This document shows positions 23,437 through 33,081 of a DNA stretch of 64,000 nucleotides, in pieces. Source of the stretch: Streptococcus mitis. Lineage in GTDB: Bacteria; Bacillota; Bacilli; Lactobacillales; Streptococcaceae. The notes beneath the pieces are model-generated. The model saw only the letters and a program-made list of their open reading frames with translations. It was not told the origin of the DNA and searched no databases. Both the position numbers and the translations under genes were made by a program. Where the stretch lies: NCBI RefSeq assembly GCF_016658865.1, contig NZ_CP067992.1, forward strand, positions 577,001 through 641,000, in the 5' to 3' direction. Numbering within the stretch: the first letter of the stretch is position 1; each line of letters opens with the position of its first letter.

Positions 23437-24540
23437 ATGAAAAAAGTTGCCATTATCGGAGCAGGGATTGTAGGTGCCACAGCTGCCTACTACCTCTCGA
23501 AAGAAAGTGACATAGAGGTGACCGTCTTTGACCATGGACAAGGTCAGGCTACCAAGGCCGCAGCAGGAATTATCAGTCCTTGGTTTTCCAAACGTCGCAA
23601 TAAGGCCTGGTACAAAATGGCGCGCTTGGGGGCTGACTTTTATGTGGATTTATTAGCTGATTTAGAGAAGTCAGGACAAGAAATCGACTTTTACCAGCGT
23701 TCGGGAGTCTTTCTCTTGAAAAAGGACGAATCCAAGCTAGAAGAACTCTATCAACTAGCCCTTCAGCGTAGGGAAGAATCTCCCTTGATAGGGCAATTAG
23801 CCATTCTGGACCAAGCATCAGCTAATGAATTATTCCCTGGCTTGCAGGGATTTGATCGCTTGCTCTATGCTTCTGGTGGAGCGAGAGTAGATGGTCAACT
23901 CTTGGTGACTCGTTTGCTAGAAGCCAGTCAGGTCAAGCTGGTCAAAGAAAAAGTAACTCTGACACCTTTAGCATCAGGTTACCAGATTGGCGAAGAGGTG
24001 TTTGATCAGGTTATTTTGGCGACGGGAGCTTGGTTGGGACAAATATTAGAACCCTTGGGATATGAAGTGGATGTTCGCCCTCAAAAAGGGCAATTACGAG
24101 ACTATCAACTTGTTCAAGACCTGGAATCCTACCCTGTTGTTATGCCCGAGGGGGAGTGGGATTTGATTCCTTTTACAGGTGGGAAATTGTCCTTAGGTGC
24201 TACTCATGAAAATGACATGGGATTTGATTTGACGGTAGATGAAACTTTACTCCAGAAAATGGAGGAGGCAGCCTTTCCTCACTACCCAACCTTGGCAGAA
24301 GCGAAATCATCTGGTGAACGTGTGGGAATCCGTGCCTATACCAGTGATTTCTCTCCTTTCTTTGGAGAGGTTCCAGAATTGTCAGGTGTCTATGCAGCCA
24401 GTGGACTAGGTTCATCAGGCCTCACAACGGGTCCTATCATTGGCTACCATCTAGCTCAACTGATCCAAGAAAAGGAGTTGACCTTGGACCCTCTAAATTA
24501 CCCAATTGAAAACTATGTCAAACGAGTAAAAAGCGAATAA
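23437..24540 (+). CDS. FAD-dependent oxidoreductase, DAO/DadA-like
   Basis: A 367-residue flavoenzyme. The N-terminal dinucleotide motif VAIIGAGIVGATAAYYLS binds FAD; the end has GVYAASGLGSSGLTTGP, the second FAD contact of the D-amino acid oxidase family. The usual substrates are amino acids or small amines (D-amino acids, glycine, sarcosine); the substrate here is unknown. ATG 23437 has AGAAGGTGA six bases upstream; a GTG at 23428 is in frame. It sits 16 bp behind the NIF3-like gene, so probably in the trmK operon. Confidence 0.85.
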   Translation: MKKVAIIGAGIVGATAAYYLSKESDIEVTVFDHGQGQATKAAAGIISPWFSKRRNKAWYKMARLGADFYVDLLADLEKSGQEIDFYQRSGVFLLKKDESKLEELYQLALQRREESPLIGQLAILDQASANELFPGLQGFDRLLYASGGARVDGQLLVTRLLEASQVKLVKEKVTLTPLASGYQIGEEVFDQVILATGAWLGQILEPLGYEVDVRPQKGQLRDYQLVQDLESYPVVMPEGEWDLIPFTGGKLSLGATHENDMGFDLTVDETLLQKMEEAAFPHYPTLAEAKSSGERVGIRAYTSDFSPFFGEVPELSGVYAASGLGSSGLTTGPIIGYHLAQLIQEKELTLDPLNYPIENYVKRVKSE

Positions 24541-24580
24541 GCATTTTACTGAAATTTTAGTCTCCCCTCTAGGATGGCAA

Positions 24581-24609
24581 ATGACATTCCCTATCAAAAA
24601 TGGTAAAAT
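24581..24609 (+). promoter_or_regulatory. galE promoter
   Basis: ATGACA at 24581 and TAAAAT at 24604 have a 17-bp spacer with TGG before the -10. Confidence 0.7.
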
Positions 24610-24642
24610 AAGAAAAAATAATCCGAGAATCGAGGAAAAAAG

Positions 24643-25662
24643 ATGCAAGAAAAGATTTTGGTAACGGGTGGAGCAGGTTTTATCGGAACCCACACAGTTA
24701 TTGAGTTAATCCAAGCAGGTCATCAAGTTGTTGTGGTGGATAACCTTGTGAATAGTAACAGAAAAAGTTTAGAAGTTGTTGAGAGAATTACAGGAGTTGA
24801 AGTGCCTTTCTATGAGGCAGATATCCGTGATACAGATACTCTTCGTGACATTTTCAAACAAGAAGAACCAACTGGTGTCATTCACTTTGCTGGTTTGAAG
24901 GCTGTCGGCGAATCAACCCGTATTCCTCTTGCCTACTATGACAACAATATTGCTGGAACTGTTAGTCTTTTGAAGGTCATGGAAGAAAACAACTGTAAAA
25001 ACATCATTTTCAGTTCTTCTGCGACAGTTTACGGAGATCCTCATACAGTGCCAATCTTGGAAGATTTCCCACTTTCAGTGACTAATCCATATGGCCGCAC
25101 TAAGCTTATGCTTGAGGAAATTTTGACAGATATCTACAAGGCAGACTCAGAATGGAATGTGGTCTTGCTTCGTTATTTTAACCCAATCGGAGCTCATGAA
25201 AGTGGAGACCTAGGAGAAAATCCAAATGGTATTCCAAACAACCTCTTGCCATATGTGACTCAAGTAGCCGTTGGGAAATTAGAGCAAGTGCAAGTGTTTG
25301 GAGACGATTACGATACGGAAGATGGAACTGGTGTTCGTGATTATATCCACGTCGTCGATTTGGCCAAAGGTCACGTTGCAGCTCTGAAAAAAATCCAAAA
25401 AGGTTCAGGTCTAAACGTTTATAACCTTGGAACAGGTAAAGGCTACTCAGTTCTTGAAATTATCCAAAATATGGAAAAAGCAGTGGGACGCCCAATTCCT
25501 TACCGCATCGTAGACCGTCGCCCAGGGGATATCGCAGCCTGCTATTCAGATCCTGCAAAAGCCAAAGCAGAACTGGGCTGGGAAGCAGAATTAGGCATCA
25601 CCCAAATGTGTGAAGACGCATGGCGTTGGCAAAGCAAGCATCCAAATGGATTTGAAGACTAA
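24643..25662 (+). CDS. galE: UDP-glucose 4-epimerase
   Basis: A 339-residue short-chain dehydrogenase family protein. NAD site VTGGAGFIGTH (residues 7-17), SSSATVYGD with the catalytic Ser/Thr, and YGRTK with catalytic Tyr and Lys are intact, as are RYFNPIGAH and the RPGDIAACYSD substrate segment. It interconverts UDP-glucose and UDP-galactose for cell-surface polysaccharides. The start has GAGGAAAAAAG. The glycosyltransferase gene begins directly after its stop, so the two are likely co-transcribed. Confidence 0.95.
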   Translation: MQEKILVTGGAGFIGTHTVIELIQAGHQVVVVDNLVNSNRKSLEVVERITGVEVPFYEADIRDTDTLRDIFKQEEPTGVIHFAGLKAVGESTRIPLAYYDNNIAGTVSLLKVMEENNCKNIIFSSSATVYGDPHTVPILEDFPLSVTNPYGRTKLMLEEILTDIYKADSEWNVVLLRYFNPIGAHESGDLGENPNGIPNNLLPYVTQVAVGKLEQVQVFGDDYDTEDGTGVRDYIHVVDLAKGHVAALKKIQKGSGLNVYNLGTGKGYSVLEIIQNMEKAVGRPIPYRIVDRRPGDIAACYSDPAKAKAELGWEAELGITQMCEDAWRWQSKHPNGFED

Positions 25663-25663
25663 G

Positions 25664-26629
25664 ATGGTGATGTCAATCATTGTCCCCTGTTTAAACGAAG
25701 AGGAAGTACTTCCTCTTTTTTATCAGGCTTTGGAAGCTTTACTTCCAGATTTGGAAACAGAAATCGAGTATGTCTTTGTCGATGATGGATCAAGTGATGG
25801 GACCTTGGAACTCTTAAAGTCCTATCGGGAGCAAAATCCGGCAGTTCATTATATTTCTTTCTCGCGAAATTTTGGCAAAGAAGCAGCTCTCTATGCAGGC
25901 TTGCAATATGCGACAGGAGATTTGGTGGTGGTGATGGATGCAGACCTCCAAGATCCTCCTAGTATGTTGCTTGAGATGAAAGCTCTACTAGACAAAAATG
26001 CAGACTTGGACTGTGTTGGAACACGCAGAACCAGTCGAGGGGGAGAACCCTTCTTTCGCAGTGTTTGTGCCAATCTCTTTTACGGCTTCATGAAAAAAAT
26101 TAGTCCAGTAGCCCTGCCGTCAGGTGTCCGTGATTTTCGCATGATGAGAAGATCTGTAGTGGATGCCATTTTAAGCTTGACTGAGTCCAATCGTTTTTCC
26201 AAGGGACTCTTTGCCTGGGTCGGCTTTAAAACCCACTATCTGGACTATCCAAATGTCGAAAGGCAGGCTGGCAAGACCAGTTGGAGTTTTAGGCAACTCT
26301 TTTTCTACTCCATTGAAGGGATTGTTAATTTTTCAGATTTTCCCTTGATTATCGCCTTTGTGGCTGGTCTCCTATCTTGTTTTATTTCTCTGCTTATGAC
26401 CTTTTTCGTTGTGGTTCGGACCCTTATTTTGGGCAATTCGACATCAGGTTGGACCTCTCTGATGGCTGTCATTCTCTTTCTTGGGGGAATCCAACTCTTG
26501 ACCATTGGGATTCTCGGCAAGTATATCAGTAAGATTTATCTAGAGACTAAAAAAAGACCACTTTATCTTGTCAAAGAAAAAAGTGACCTTCCTGATTTTA
26601 CAGAAAAAAATAAAGAGAAAAGACTATAA
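25664..26629 (+). CDS. Family 2 glycosyltransferase, polyprenyl-phosphate type (GtrB/CsbB-like)
   Basis: A 321-residue protein: GT-A domain with VPCLNEEEV, VDDGSSDGT and DADLQDPP (metal-binding), then two C-terminal membrane helices (residues about 225-255 and 265-295). This layout matches enzymes that move glucose or another sugar onto undecaprenyl phosphate for later attachment to wall polymers or lipoteichoic acid. ATG 25664 lies one base after the galE stop; ATG 25670 is equally possible. GalE could supply its UDP-sugar. Confidence 0.88.
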   Translation: MVMSIIVPCLNEEEVLPLFYQALEALLPDLETEIEYVFVDDGSSDGTLELLKSYREQNPAVHYISFSRNFGKEAALYAGLQYATGDLVVVMDADLQDPPSMLLEMKALLDKNADLDCVGTRRTSRGGEPFFRSVCANLFYGFMKKISPVALPSGVRDFRMMRRSVVDAILSLTESNRFSKGLFAWVGFKTHYLDYPNVERQAGKTSWSFRQLFFYSIEGIVNFSDFPLIIAFVAGLLSCFISLLMTFFVVVRTLILGNSTSGWTSLMAVILFLGGIQLLTIGILGKYISKIYLETKKRPLYLVKEKSDLPDFTEKNKEKRL

Positions 26630-26686
26630 TTTTGCATGGAAATATGCTAAACTAGAAGGAGTGGAACGTTCTTATCGATATTAGAG

Positions 26687-26884
26687 TTAATCTTTAATCA
26701 AGGCACGTGTCGGACAGTTTCTAACAGCTTCTACGACGTCCTGACTAGGAGAGATTTCTTTTTCTAGTTGGTCAGGGTCATCGTAAAAACGCACGATTCC
26801 ATTATCGTGGTAATCAAATAATTCAGAATAAGTTTGGCAAAGCCCACAGGCAATGCAGCGTTCAGGTATAAGTGTGATTTTCAT
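26687..26884 (-). CDS. Ferredoxin, [4Fe-4S] type
   Basis: A 65-residue protein. CIACGLC near residues 10-16 plus a single NCPTRAL near the C-terminus give the four Cys ligands of one [4Fe-4S] cluster. It is a short acidic electron carrier of the Bacillus Fer type. The ATG at 26884 has no SD. The minus strand upstream shows TTGTTT, 17 bp and TACAAT almost touching the start codon, so a very short or absent leader is likely. It is divergent from the LysM gene. Possible reductase partner: the ferredoxin-NADP reductase at 34 kb. Confidence 0.88.
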   Translation of the reverse strand: MKITLIPERCIACGLCQTYSELFDYHDNGIVRFYDDPDQLEKEISPSQDVVEAVRNCPTRALIKD

Positions 26885-26929
26885 ATTTATATTGTAATAA
26901 GAAAAGTAAAAAAAAACAAGGAGTAAGGT

Positions 26930-27430
26930 ATGGCAAAAGAACCGTGGCAAGAAGATATTTATGAGAATCAGGAAGAACAGACAAGAACGGAACGACGTCA
27001 ACGTAATCAAAAAGGTACAGGTATTGTTGCAAATCGTGTCTTGACGATTCTAGCTAGTCTCTTTTTCGTGATTGTTGTAGTAATGATAATAGTATTGATT
27101 TACCTTTCAAGTGGAGGGAGTAATCGTACAGCAGCCTTGAAAGATTTTTATGATTCATCTGCCCCTGTTTCAACCTCTGTAACAGAAGAATCCGCATCTT
27201 CATCTAGCAAGACTGAAGAAGCAACTTCTACAGAGAGCTCTTCTAGTGAAAGACATTCTGAAGAGCATACTGATAGTGAAGGGACAATTACAGTTCAGGC
27301 TGGAGAAGGAGAAGCAACCATTGCCGCTCGTGCAGGAATCTCGATTGCTCAGCTAGAGGCCTTGAATCCTGGGCATATGGCTACAGGGTCTTGGTTTGCT
27401 AATCCAGGTGATGTTATCAAAATCAAATAG
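26930..27430 (+). CDS. LysM-domain membrane-anchored protein (SAG1386/EF1546 family)
   Basis: A 166-residue protein with a charged N-terminus, one membrane helix (about residues 42-61, [18 protein letters not shown]), a Ser/Thr/Glu-rich extracellular stalk and a C-terminal LysM-type motif ([20 protein letters not shown] ... NPGDVIKIK). It is type II anchored, with the LysM in the wall. The strong SD AAGGAGTAAGG sets the start. It is followed nine bases later by cmk; the pair is often conserved in streptococci. Probably a peptidoglycan contact protein; function not established. Confidence 0.8.
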   Translation: MAKEPWQEDIYENQEEQTRTERRQRNQKGTGIVANRVLTILASLFFVIVVVMIIVLIYLSSGGSNRTAALKDFYDSSAPVSTSVTEESASSSSKTEEATSTESSSSERHSEEHTDSEGTITVQAGEGEATIAARAGISIAQLEALNPGHMATGSWFANPGDVIKIK

Positions 27431-27438
27431 GAGTTGAT

Positions 27439-28113
27439 ATGAAAACAATTCAAATTGCTATCGATGGTCCAGCTTCAAGCGGTAAGAGTACGGTTGCTAA
27501 GATTATTGCTAAAAATTTTGGTTACACCTATCTAGATACAGGTGCTATGTATCGTGCAGCGACCTATATGGCTCTGAAACACCAGTTAGGATTGGAAGAG
27601 ATTGAGGAACTTTTAGCCTTATTGGACCAGCATCCAATCAGTTTTGGGCGCTCAGAAACTGGAGAACAACTTGTCTTTGTAGGAGATGTGGATATTACCC
27701 ATCCTATTCGTGAAAATGAAGTTACCAATCATGTTTCAGCTATTGCAGCAATTCCTGAAGTACGTGAGAAACTAGTTTCTCTCCAACAAGAGATTGCCCA
27801 GCAAGGTGGGATTGTCATGGATGGTCGCGATATTGGGACTGTTGTATTGCCAAAAGCAGAATTGAAAATTTTCCTAGTAGCTTCTGTTGATGAAAGAGCA
27901 GAGCGTCGTTACAAGGAAAATATTGCCAAGGGAATTGAAACAGACCTTGAAACCCTAAAAGAGGAGATTGCTGAGCGTGACTACAAGGATAGCCATCGTG
28001 AGACTTCACCTCTCAAACAAGCAGAGGACGCTGTCTACCTTGATACAACTGGCTTGAACATTCAAGAAGTAGTCAAAAAAATTGAATCAGAAGCAAAGAA
28101 ACGTATGTCCTAG
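27439..28113 (+). CDS. cmk: Cytidylate kinase
   Basis: A 224-residue kinase: P-loop [26 protein letters not shown], and [12 protein letters not shown] are the CMP kinase signatures. It phosphorylates CMP and dCMP in pyrimidine salvage. Length is typical. It is co-transcribed with the LysM gene (spacing nine bases, SD AGGAGTTG) and followed by a long terminator. Confidence 0.96.
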   Translation: MKTIQIAIDGPASSGKSTVAKIIAKNFGYTYLDTGAMYRAATYMALKHQLGLEEIEELLALLDQHPISFGRSETGEQLVFVGDVDITHPIRENEVTNHVSAIAAIPEVREKLVSLQQEIAQQGGIVMDGRDIGTVVLPKAELKIFLVASVDERAERRYKENIAKGIETDLETLKEEIAERDYKDSHRETSPLKQAEDAVYLDTTGLNIQEVVKKIESEAKKRMS

Positions 28114-28120
28114 GGACCGG

Positions 28121-28153
28121 AGAAGCAGGCTAAAGCTAGCCTGCTTCTTTTCT
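28121..28153 (+). terminator. cmk terminator
   Basis: AGAAGCAGGCTA-AAGC-TAGCCTGCTTCT is a perfect 12-bp stem followed by TTTCT. Confidence 0.9.
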
Positions 28154-28232
28154 ATCAAACTGAACGCATTCCAAACCAGTCTTTTTTTGAGTTTTTTGAT
28201 AAAATAGTACTATCAGTGAAAAGGATGGAAGC

Positions 28233-28739
28233 ATGACTAAGAAAATTGTAGCTATTTGGGCCCAGGATGAAGAGGGTGTGATTGGTAAGGACAATCGTCT
28301 GCCTTGGTATTTGCCAGCAGAATTGCAACACTTTAAAGAAACAACTCTGAATCATACTATCTTGATGGGACGCGTGACCTTTGATGGGATGGGACGTCGA
28401 CTGCTTCCAAAACGGGAGACCTTGATTTTGACGCGTAATTTGGAAGAAAAGATAGATGGGGTTACTACTTTTTATGATGTCCAGTCTGTCTTGGGCTGGT
28501 ATCAGGCTCAAGAAAAGAATCTCTATATTCTTGGTGGAAAGCAGATTTTTCAGGCTTTTGAACCCTACCTTGATGAAGTGATTGTGACTCAAATTCATGC
28601 TCGGGTGGAAGGAGATACCTATTTTCCTGAAGAGTTTGACTTGTCTCTTTTTGAGACGATTTCAAGCAAATCCTATACCAAAGATGAGAAAAATCCTTAT
28701 GATTTTACCATCCAATACCGCAAGAGAAAGGAAGTCTAA
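28233..28739 (+). CDS. folA: Dihydrofolate reductase
   Basis: A 168-residue enzyme: [24 protein letters not shown] holds the N-terminal substrate loop and the catalytic acidic residue region ([12 protein letters not shown]), then [12 protein letters not shown] and [13 protein letters not shown] for NADPH. It makes tetrahydrofolate and is the trimethoprim target. In pneumococcus, Ile100-to-Leu in this enzyme confers trimethoprim resistance; the segment here reads NLYILGGKQ, close to that site, but I cannot number it safely. SD AAAGGATGG. Its stop overlaps the start of a small membrane protein gene. Confidence 0.95.
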   Translation: MTKKIVAIWAQDEEGVIGKDNRLPWYLPAELQHFKETTLNHTILMGRVTFDGMGRRLLPKRETLILTRNLEEKIDGVTTFYDVQSVLGWYQAQEKNLYILGGKQIFQAFEPYLDEVIVTQIHARVEGDTYFPEEFDLSLFETISSKSYTKDEKNPYDFTIQYRKRKEV

Positions 28740-28909
28740 TGGAACGTAGTATATTTGGTTTTTTCACAGCCATGCTGTGCTTGGTCTGCTTGCTTGCAGG
28801 AGCACAGGCTTTTCGTAAAAAGCGCTATGGACTTTCTGTCCTGCTCTGGTTAAATGCCTTTACCAATTTGGTCAATAGTATCCATGCTTTTTACATGACC
28901 TTATTTTAG
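28739..28909 (+). CDS. 56-residue membrane protein between folA and clpX
   Basis: A 56-codon ORF that begins at the last base of the folA stop (TAATG) and ends with TAG at 28907-28909. It has two hydrophobic segments (IFGFFTAMLCLVCLLAGAQA and LSVLLWLNAFTNLVNSIHA) separated by a basic loop FRKKRYG. SD AAAGGAAG lies inside folA. A short protein at this position occurs in pneumococcus from memory. Coupled translation and clean membrane topology support reality; function unknown. Confidence 0.75.
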   Translation: MERSIFGFFTAMLCLVCLLAGAQAFRKKRYGLSVLLWLNAFTNLVNSIHAFYMTLF

Positions 28910-28945
28910 ATAGAATGACAGTATAGAATAGAACGGAAGGAAATC

Positions 28946-30178
28946 ATGCCTACAAATAGGAATAATGATATGATGGTTTATTGCTCATTTTGTGGCAAAA
29001 GCCAAGAAGAAGTACAAAAAATAATCGCTGGGAACAACGCCTTTATCTGTAATGAATGTGTGGAGTTGGCCCAGGAAATCATTCGAGAGGAGTTGGCTGA
29101 GGAAGTCTTGGCAGACTTGTCTGAGGTGCCAAAACCAATCGAACTCCTCCATATCTTGAACCACTATGTAATCGGTCAAGATCGTGCTAAACGTGCCTTG
29201 GCAGTAGCTGTTTACAACCACTACAAACGTATTAATTTCCACGATACGCGTGAAGAGTCAGAAGATGTGGATTTGCAGAAGTCAAACATCTTGATGATTG
29301 GACCAACTGGTTCAGGGAAAACTTTCCTTGCTCAGACCTTGGCTAAGAGCTTGAATGTGCCTTTTGCGATTGCAGATGCGACAGCTCTGACTGAGGCTGG
29401 TTATGTGGGTGAGGATGTGGAAAATATCCTTCTCAAACTATTGCAGGCTGCTGACTTTAACATCGAACGTGCAGAGCGTGGGATTATCTACGTGGATGAA
29501 ATTGACAAGATTGCCAAGAAAAGCGAGAACGTTTCTATCACACGTGATGTTTCTGGTGAAGGGGTACAACAAGCCCTTCTCAAGATTATCGAGGGAACCG
29601 TTGCCAGCGTACCACCTCAAGGTGGACGTAAACATCCACAACAAGAGATGATTCAAGTGGATACAAAAAATATCCTCTTCATCGTGGGTCGTGCCTTTGA
29701 TGGTATCGAAGAAATTGTCAAACAACGTCTTGGAGAAAAAGTCATCGGATTTGGTCAAAACAATAAAGCGATTGATGAAAACAGCTCATACATGCAAGAA
29801 ATCATCGCAGAAGATATTCAAAAATTTGGTATTATCCCAGAGTTGATTGGGCGCTTGCCAGTCTTTGCAGCTCTGGAGCAATTGACAGTGGATGACTTGG
29901 TTCGCATCTTGAAAGAGCCAAGAAATGCCTTGGTGAAACAATACCAAACCTTGCTTTCTTATGATGATGTCGAGTTGGAATTTGACGACGAAGCCCTTCA
30001 AGAAATCGCCAATAAGGCCATCGAACGGAAGACAGGTGCGCGTGGTCTTCGCTCAATTATTGAAGAAACCATGCTAGATGTCATGTTTGAAGTACCGAGT
30101 CAGGAAAATGTGAAATTGGTTCGCATCACAAAAGAAGCTGTCGATGGAACGGATAAACCAATCTTGGAAACAGCCTAG
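28946..30178 (+). CDS. clpX: ATP-dependent Clp protease ATP-binding subunit ClpX
   Basis: A 410-residue AAA+ unfoldase. The N-terminal zinc finger ([10 protein letters not shown] ... CNECVELA) binds adaptors; Walker A GPTGSGKT, Walker [14 protein letters not shown], the pore-loop region and sensor 2 ([11 protein letters not shown]) are intact. The ClpP-docking loop (IGF-type) appears as VIGFGQ. It unfolds substrates for ClpP and is usually essential in streptococci. SD GGAAGGAAATC. It lies directly ahead of ysxC, as in many Firmicutes. Confidence 0.97.
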   Translation: MPTNRNNDMMVYCSFCGKSQEEVQKIIAGNNAFICNECVELAQEIIREELAEEVLADLSEVPKPIELLHILNHYVIGQDRAKRALAVAVYNHYKRINFHDTREESEDVDLQKSNILMIGPTGSGKTFLAQTLAKSLNVPFAIADATALTEAGYVGEDVENILLKLLQAADFNIERAERGIIYVDEIDKIAKKSENVSITRDVSGEGVQQALLKIIEGTVASVPPQGGRKHPQQEMIQVDTKNILFIVGRAFDGIEEIVKQRLGEKVIGFGQNNKAIDENSSYMQEIIAEDIQKFGIIPELIGRLPVFAALEQLTVDDLVRILKEPRNALVKQYQTLLSYDDVELEFDDEALQEIANKAIERKTGARGLRSIIEETMLDVMFEVPSQENVKLVRITKEAVDGTDKPILETA

Positions 30179-30186
30179 AGGTGACT

Positions 30187-30774
30187 ATGGAAATCAATAC
30201 ACACAATGCTGAAATCTTGCTCAGTGCGGCGAATAAATCCCACTACCCACAGGATGAACTGCCAGAGATTGCCCTAGCAGGGCGTTCAAATGTTGGCAAG
30301 TCTAGCTTTATCAACACCATGCTGAATCGTAAGAATCTGGCCCGTACGTCAGGTAAGCCTGGTAAAACTCAACTTCTCAACTTCTTTAACATTGATGACA
30401 AGATGCGCTTTGTGGATGTGCCTGGTTATGGTTATGCCCGCGTTTCTAAAAAGGAACGTGAAAAGTGGGGGCGCATGATTGAGGAATACCTAACGACTCG
30501 GGAAAATCTGCGTGCGGTGGTTAGTCTAGTTGACCTCCGTCATGACCCATCAGCAGATGATGTGCAGATGTACGAATTTCTCAAGTATTATGAGATTCCA
30601 GTCATCATTGTGGCGACCAAGGCGGACAAGATTCCACGTGGTAAATGGAACAAGCACGAATCAGCAATCAAAAAGAAATTAAACTTTGACCCAAGTGATG
30701 ACTTTATCCTCTTTTCATCTGTCAGCAAGGCAGGGATGGATGAAGCTTGGGATGCAATCTTAGAAAAATTGTGA
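30187..30774 (+). CDS. ysxC: Ribosome biogenesis GTP-binding protein YsxC/EngB
   Basis: A 195-residue TRAFAC GTPase: G1 [10 protein letters not shown]2-region [10 protein letters not shown]3 DVPGYGYA and G4 ATKADKI. It helps assemble the 50S subunit. ATG 30187 with AGAGGTGA upstream is preferred to GTG 30181. Eight bases after the clpX stop, hence one operon. Confidence 0.95.
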   Translation: MEINTHNAEILLSAANKSHYPQDELPEIALAGRSNVGKSSFINTMLNRKNLARTSGKPGKTQLLNFFNIDDKMRFVDVPGYGYARVSKKEREKWGRMIEEYLTTRENLRAVVSLVDLRHDPSADDVQMYEFLKYYEIPVIIVATKADKIPRGKWNKHESAIKKKLNFDPSDDFILFSSVSKAGMDEAWDAILEKL

Positions 30775-30784
30775 GGAAAAGAAA

Positions 30785-31165
30785 ATGGCAAAAACAATTC
30801 ATACAGACAAAGCTCCAAAGGCTATCGGACCCTATGTTCAAGGAAAAATCGTTGGCAACCTTTTGTTTGCTAGTGGTCAAGTTCCTCTCTCTCCTGAAAC
30901 TGGGGAAATCGTTGGAGAAACGATCCAAGAACAGACAGAACAAGTCTTAAAAAACATCGGTGCTATTTTGGCAGAGGCAGGAACTGACTTTGACCATGTT
31001 GTCAAAACAACTTGTTTCTTGAGCGATATGAACGACTTTGTTCCTTTTAACGAGGTTTACCAAACGGCCTTTAAAGAGGAATTTCCAGCTCGTTCAGCAG
31101 TAGAGGTAGCTCGTCTTCCTCGTGATGTAAAAGTCGAAATCGAAGTCATCGCAGAGATTGGATAA
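30785..31165 (+). CDS. ridA: RidA family reactive imine/enamine deaminase
   Basis: A 126-residue YjgF/RidA protein: AIGPYVQGKIVGNLLFASGQ at the start, CFLSDMNDF and the C-terminal PARSAVEVARLP with the conserved Arg that binds the carboxylate. It detoxifies 2-aminoacrylate-type intermediates. Ten bases after ysxC (SD TGAGGAAAAG), so the third gene of the clpX unit. A terminator follows. Confidence 0.93.
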   Translation: MAKTIHTDKAPKAIGPYVQGKIVGNLLFASGQVPLSPETGEIVGETIQEQTEQVLKNIGAILAEAGTDFDHVVKTTCFLSDMNDFVPFNEVYQTAFKEEFPARSAVEVARLPRDVKVEIEVIAEIG

Positions 31166-31172
31166 GCTAGTT

Positions 31173-31200
31173 GAAGTTTGGTTCTGCCAAACTTCTTTTG
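31173..31200 (+). terminator. ridA terminator
   Basis: GAAGTTTGG-TTCTG-CCAAACTTC followed by TTTTG. Confidence 0.85.
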
Positions 31201-31216
31201 ATATAAGGAGAAAAAG

Positions 31217-32107
31217 ATGACAAAGAAACAACTTCACTTGGTGATTGTGACAGGAATGAGTGGTGCAGGGAAAACAGTTGCCATTCAGTCCTTCGAAGAT
31301 TTGGGTTATTTTACTATTGATAATATGCCTCCAGCTCTCTTGCCTAAGTTTTTGCAGTTGGTGGAAACAAAGGAAGACGACCATAAGTTGGCCTTGGTAG
31401 TAGATATGCGTAGCCGTTCTTTCTTCTCAGAGATTCAAGCTGTTTTGGATGAGTTGGAAAACAAGGAAGAACTGGACTTTAAAATTCTCTTTTTGGATGC
31501 AGCTGATAAGGAATTGGTCGCTCGTTACAAGGAAACCAGACGGAGTCACCCACTAGCTGCAGATGGACGGATTTTGGATGGCATCAAGCTGGAACGTGAA
31601 CTCTTGGCGCCTTTGAAAAATATGAGCCAAAATGTGGTGGATACAACTGAACTTACTCCTCGTGAACTGCGTAAAACCATTGCAGAGCAGTTTTCTGATC
31701 AGGAACAAGCCCAGTCTTTCCGTATCGAAGTCATGTCTTTTGGCTTTAAATATGGAATCCCGATTGATGCAGACTTGGTTTTTGATGTCCGTTTCTTGCC
31801 AAATCCATACTACCTTCCAGAACTGCGAAACCAAACGGGTGTAGATGAACCAGTTTATGACTATGTCATGAATCACCCTGAGTCAGAAGACTTCTATCAA
31901 CATTTGTTGGCCTTGATTGAGCCGATTTTGCCAAGTTACCAAAAGGAAGGTAAGTCCGTTTTGACCATTGCTATGGGTTGTACGGGTGGGCAACACCGTA
32001 GTGTGGCCTTTGCTAAACGCTTGGCGCAGGACTTATCCAAGAATTGGCCTGTTAATGAAGGGCATCGCGACAAAGACCGAAGAAAGGAAACGGTAAACCG
32101 TTCATGA
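31217..32107 (+). CDS. rapZ: RNase adapter protein RapZ-like nucleotide-binding protein
   Basis: A 296-residue protein: Walker [23 protein letters not shown], and the C-terminal [16 protein letters not shown] typical of RapZ/YvcJ. In E. coli RapZ controls GlmS through RNase E; Firmicute homologues bind nucleotides and affect competence, mechanism unclear. ATGA overlap with yvcK; rapZ-yvcK-whiA is a classical Gram-positive cluster. Confidence 0.95.
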   Translation: MTKKQLHLVIVTGMSGAGKTVAIQSFEDLGYFTIDNMPPALLPKFLQLVETKEDDHKLALVVDMRSRSFFSEIQAVLDELENKEELDFKILFLDAADKELVARYKETRRSHPLAADGRILDGIKLERELLAPLKNMSQNVVDTTELTPRELRKTIAEQFSDQEQAQSFRIEVMSFGFKYGIPIDADLVFDVRFLPNPYYLPELRNQTGVDEPVYDYVMNHPESEDFYQHLLALIEPILPSYQKEGKSVLTIAMGCTGGQHRSVAFAKRLAQDLSKNWPVNEGHRDKDRRKETVNRS

Positions 32108-33081
32108 GAAAACCAAAGATAACGGTGATTGGTGGAGGGACTGGGATCCCCGTCATTCTTAAAAGTCTGCGTGAAAAAGATGTGGAAATCGCTGCTATCG
32201 TAACGGTGGCCGATGATGGTGGTTCATCAGGTGAACTCCGAAAAAACATGCAGCAGTTGACACCGCCAGGAGATCTCCGCAATGTCCTTGTGGCCATGTC
32301 GGATATGCCTAAGTTTTATGAGAAAGTCTTTCAGTATCGCTTTTCTGAAGATGCAGGAGCCTTTGCTGGTCATCCATTGGGTAATCTCATCATTGCTGGC
32401 TTGTCAGAAATGCAGGGTTCGACCTATAATGCCATGCAGTTACTGAGCAAATTTTTCCATACAACTGGGAAGATTTATCCTTCCAGTGACCATCCATTGA
32501 CCCTTCATGCAGTCTTTCAGGATGGGACAGAAGTGGCTGGAGAGAGTCATATTGCAGACCATCCAGGCATGATTGACCATGTCTATGTGACCAATACCCT
32601 CAACGATGATACGCCTCTGGCCAGTCGTCGAGTAGTGCAGACCATTCTTGAAAGTGACATGATTGTCCTCGGACCTGGTTCCCTCTTTACCTCGATTTTG
32701 CCCAATATCGTGATTAAGGAAATCGGGCAGGCACTTTTGGAAACCAAGGCAGAAATCGCCTATGTCTGCAATATCATGACCCAACGTGGGGAGACGGAAC
32801 ACTTTACAGATAGTGACCACGTAGAGGTCTTGCATCGTCACCTTGGCCGACCTTTTATCGATACTGTCTTGGTGAATATTGAAAAAGTGCCTCAGGAATA
32901 CATGAATTCCAACCGTTTTGATGAATACTTAGTGCAGGTGGAACATGATTTTGCTGGTCTTTGTAAGCAAGTTCCGCGCGTGATTTCCTCTAACTTCCTT
33001 CGTCTGGAAAATGGGGGTGCCTTTCACGATGGAGATTTGATCGTGGATGAGTTGATGCGGATTATACAGGTGAGAAAATGA
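32104..33081 (+). CDS. yvcK: Gluconeogenesis/cell-shape factor YvcK
   Basis: A 325-residue CofD/UPF0052 protein: [17 protein letters not shown] and [12 protein letters not shown] near the N-terminus, [12 protein letters not shown] and [13 protein letters not shown] for UDP-sugar binding. YvcK binds UDP-GlcNAc and supports cell-wall synthesis during growth on gluconeogenic carbon. Four-base overlaps with both neighbours. The tie to wall precursors fits the nearby glmM. Confidence 0.95.
   Translation: MRKPKITVIGGGTGIPVILKSLREKDVEIAAIVTVADDGGSSGELRKNMQQLTPPGDLRNVLVAMSDMPKFYEKVFQYRFSEDAGAFAGHPLGNLIIAGLSEMQGSTYNAMQLLSKFFHTTGKIYPSSDHPLTLHAVFQDGTEVAGESHIADHPGMIDHVYVTNTLNDDTPLASRRVVQTILESDMIVLGPGSLFTSILPNIVIKEIGQALLETKAEIAYVCNIMTQRGETEHFTDSDHVEVLHRHLGRPFIDTVLVNIEKVPQEYMNSNRFDEYLVQVEHDFAGLCKQVPRVISSNFLRLENGGAFHDGDLIVDELMRIIQVRK

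Noticed and set aside
26640..26680. Micro-ORF GTG...TAG after AGAAGGAG behind the glycosyltransferase gene
   Set aside because: Only seven codons and the start abuts the SD.
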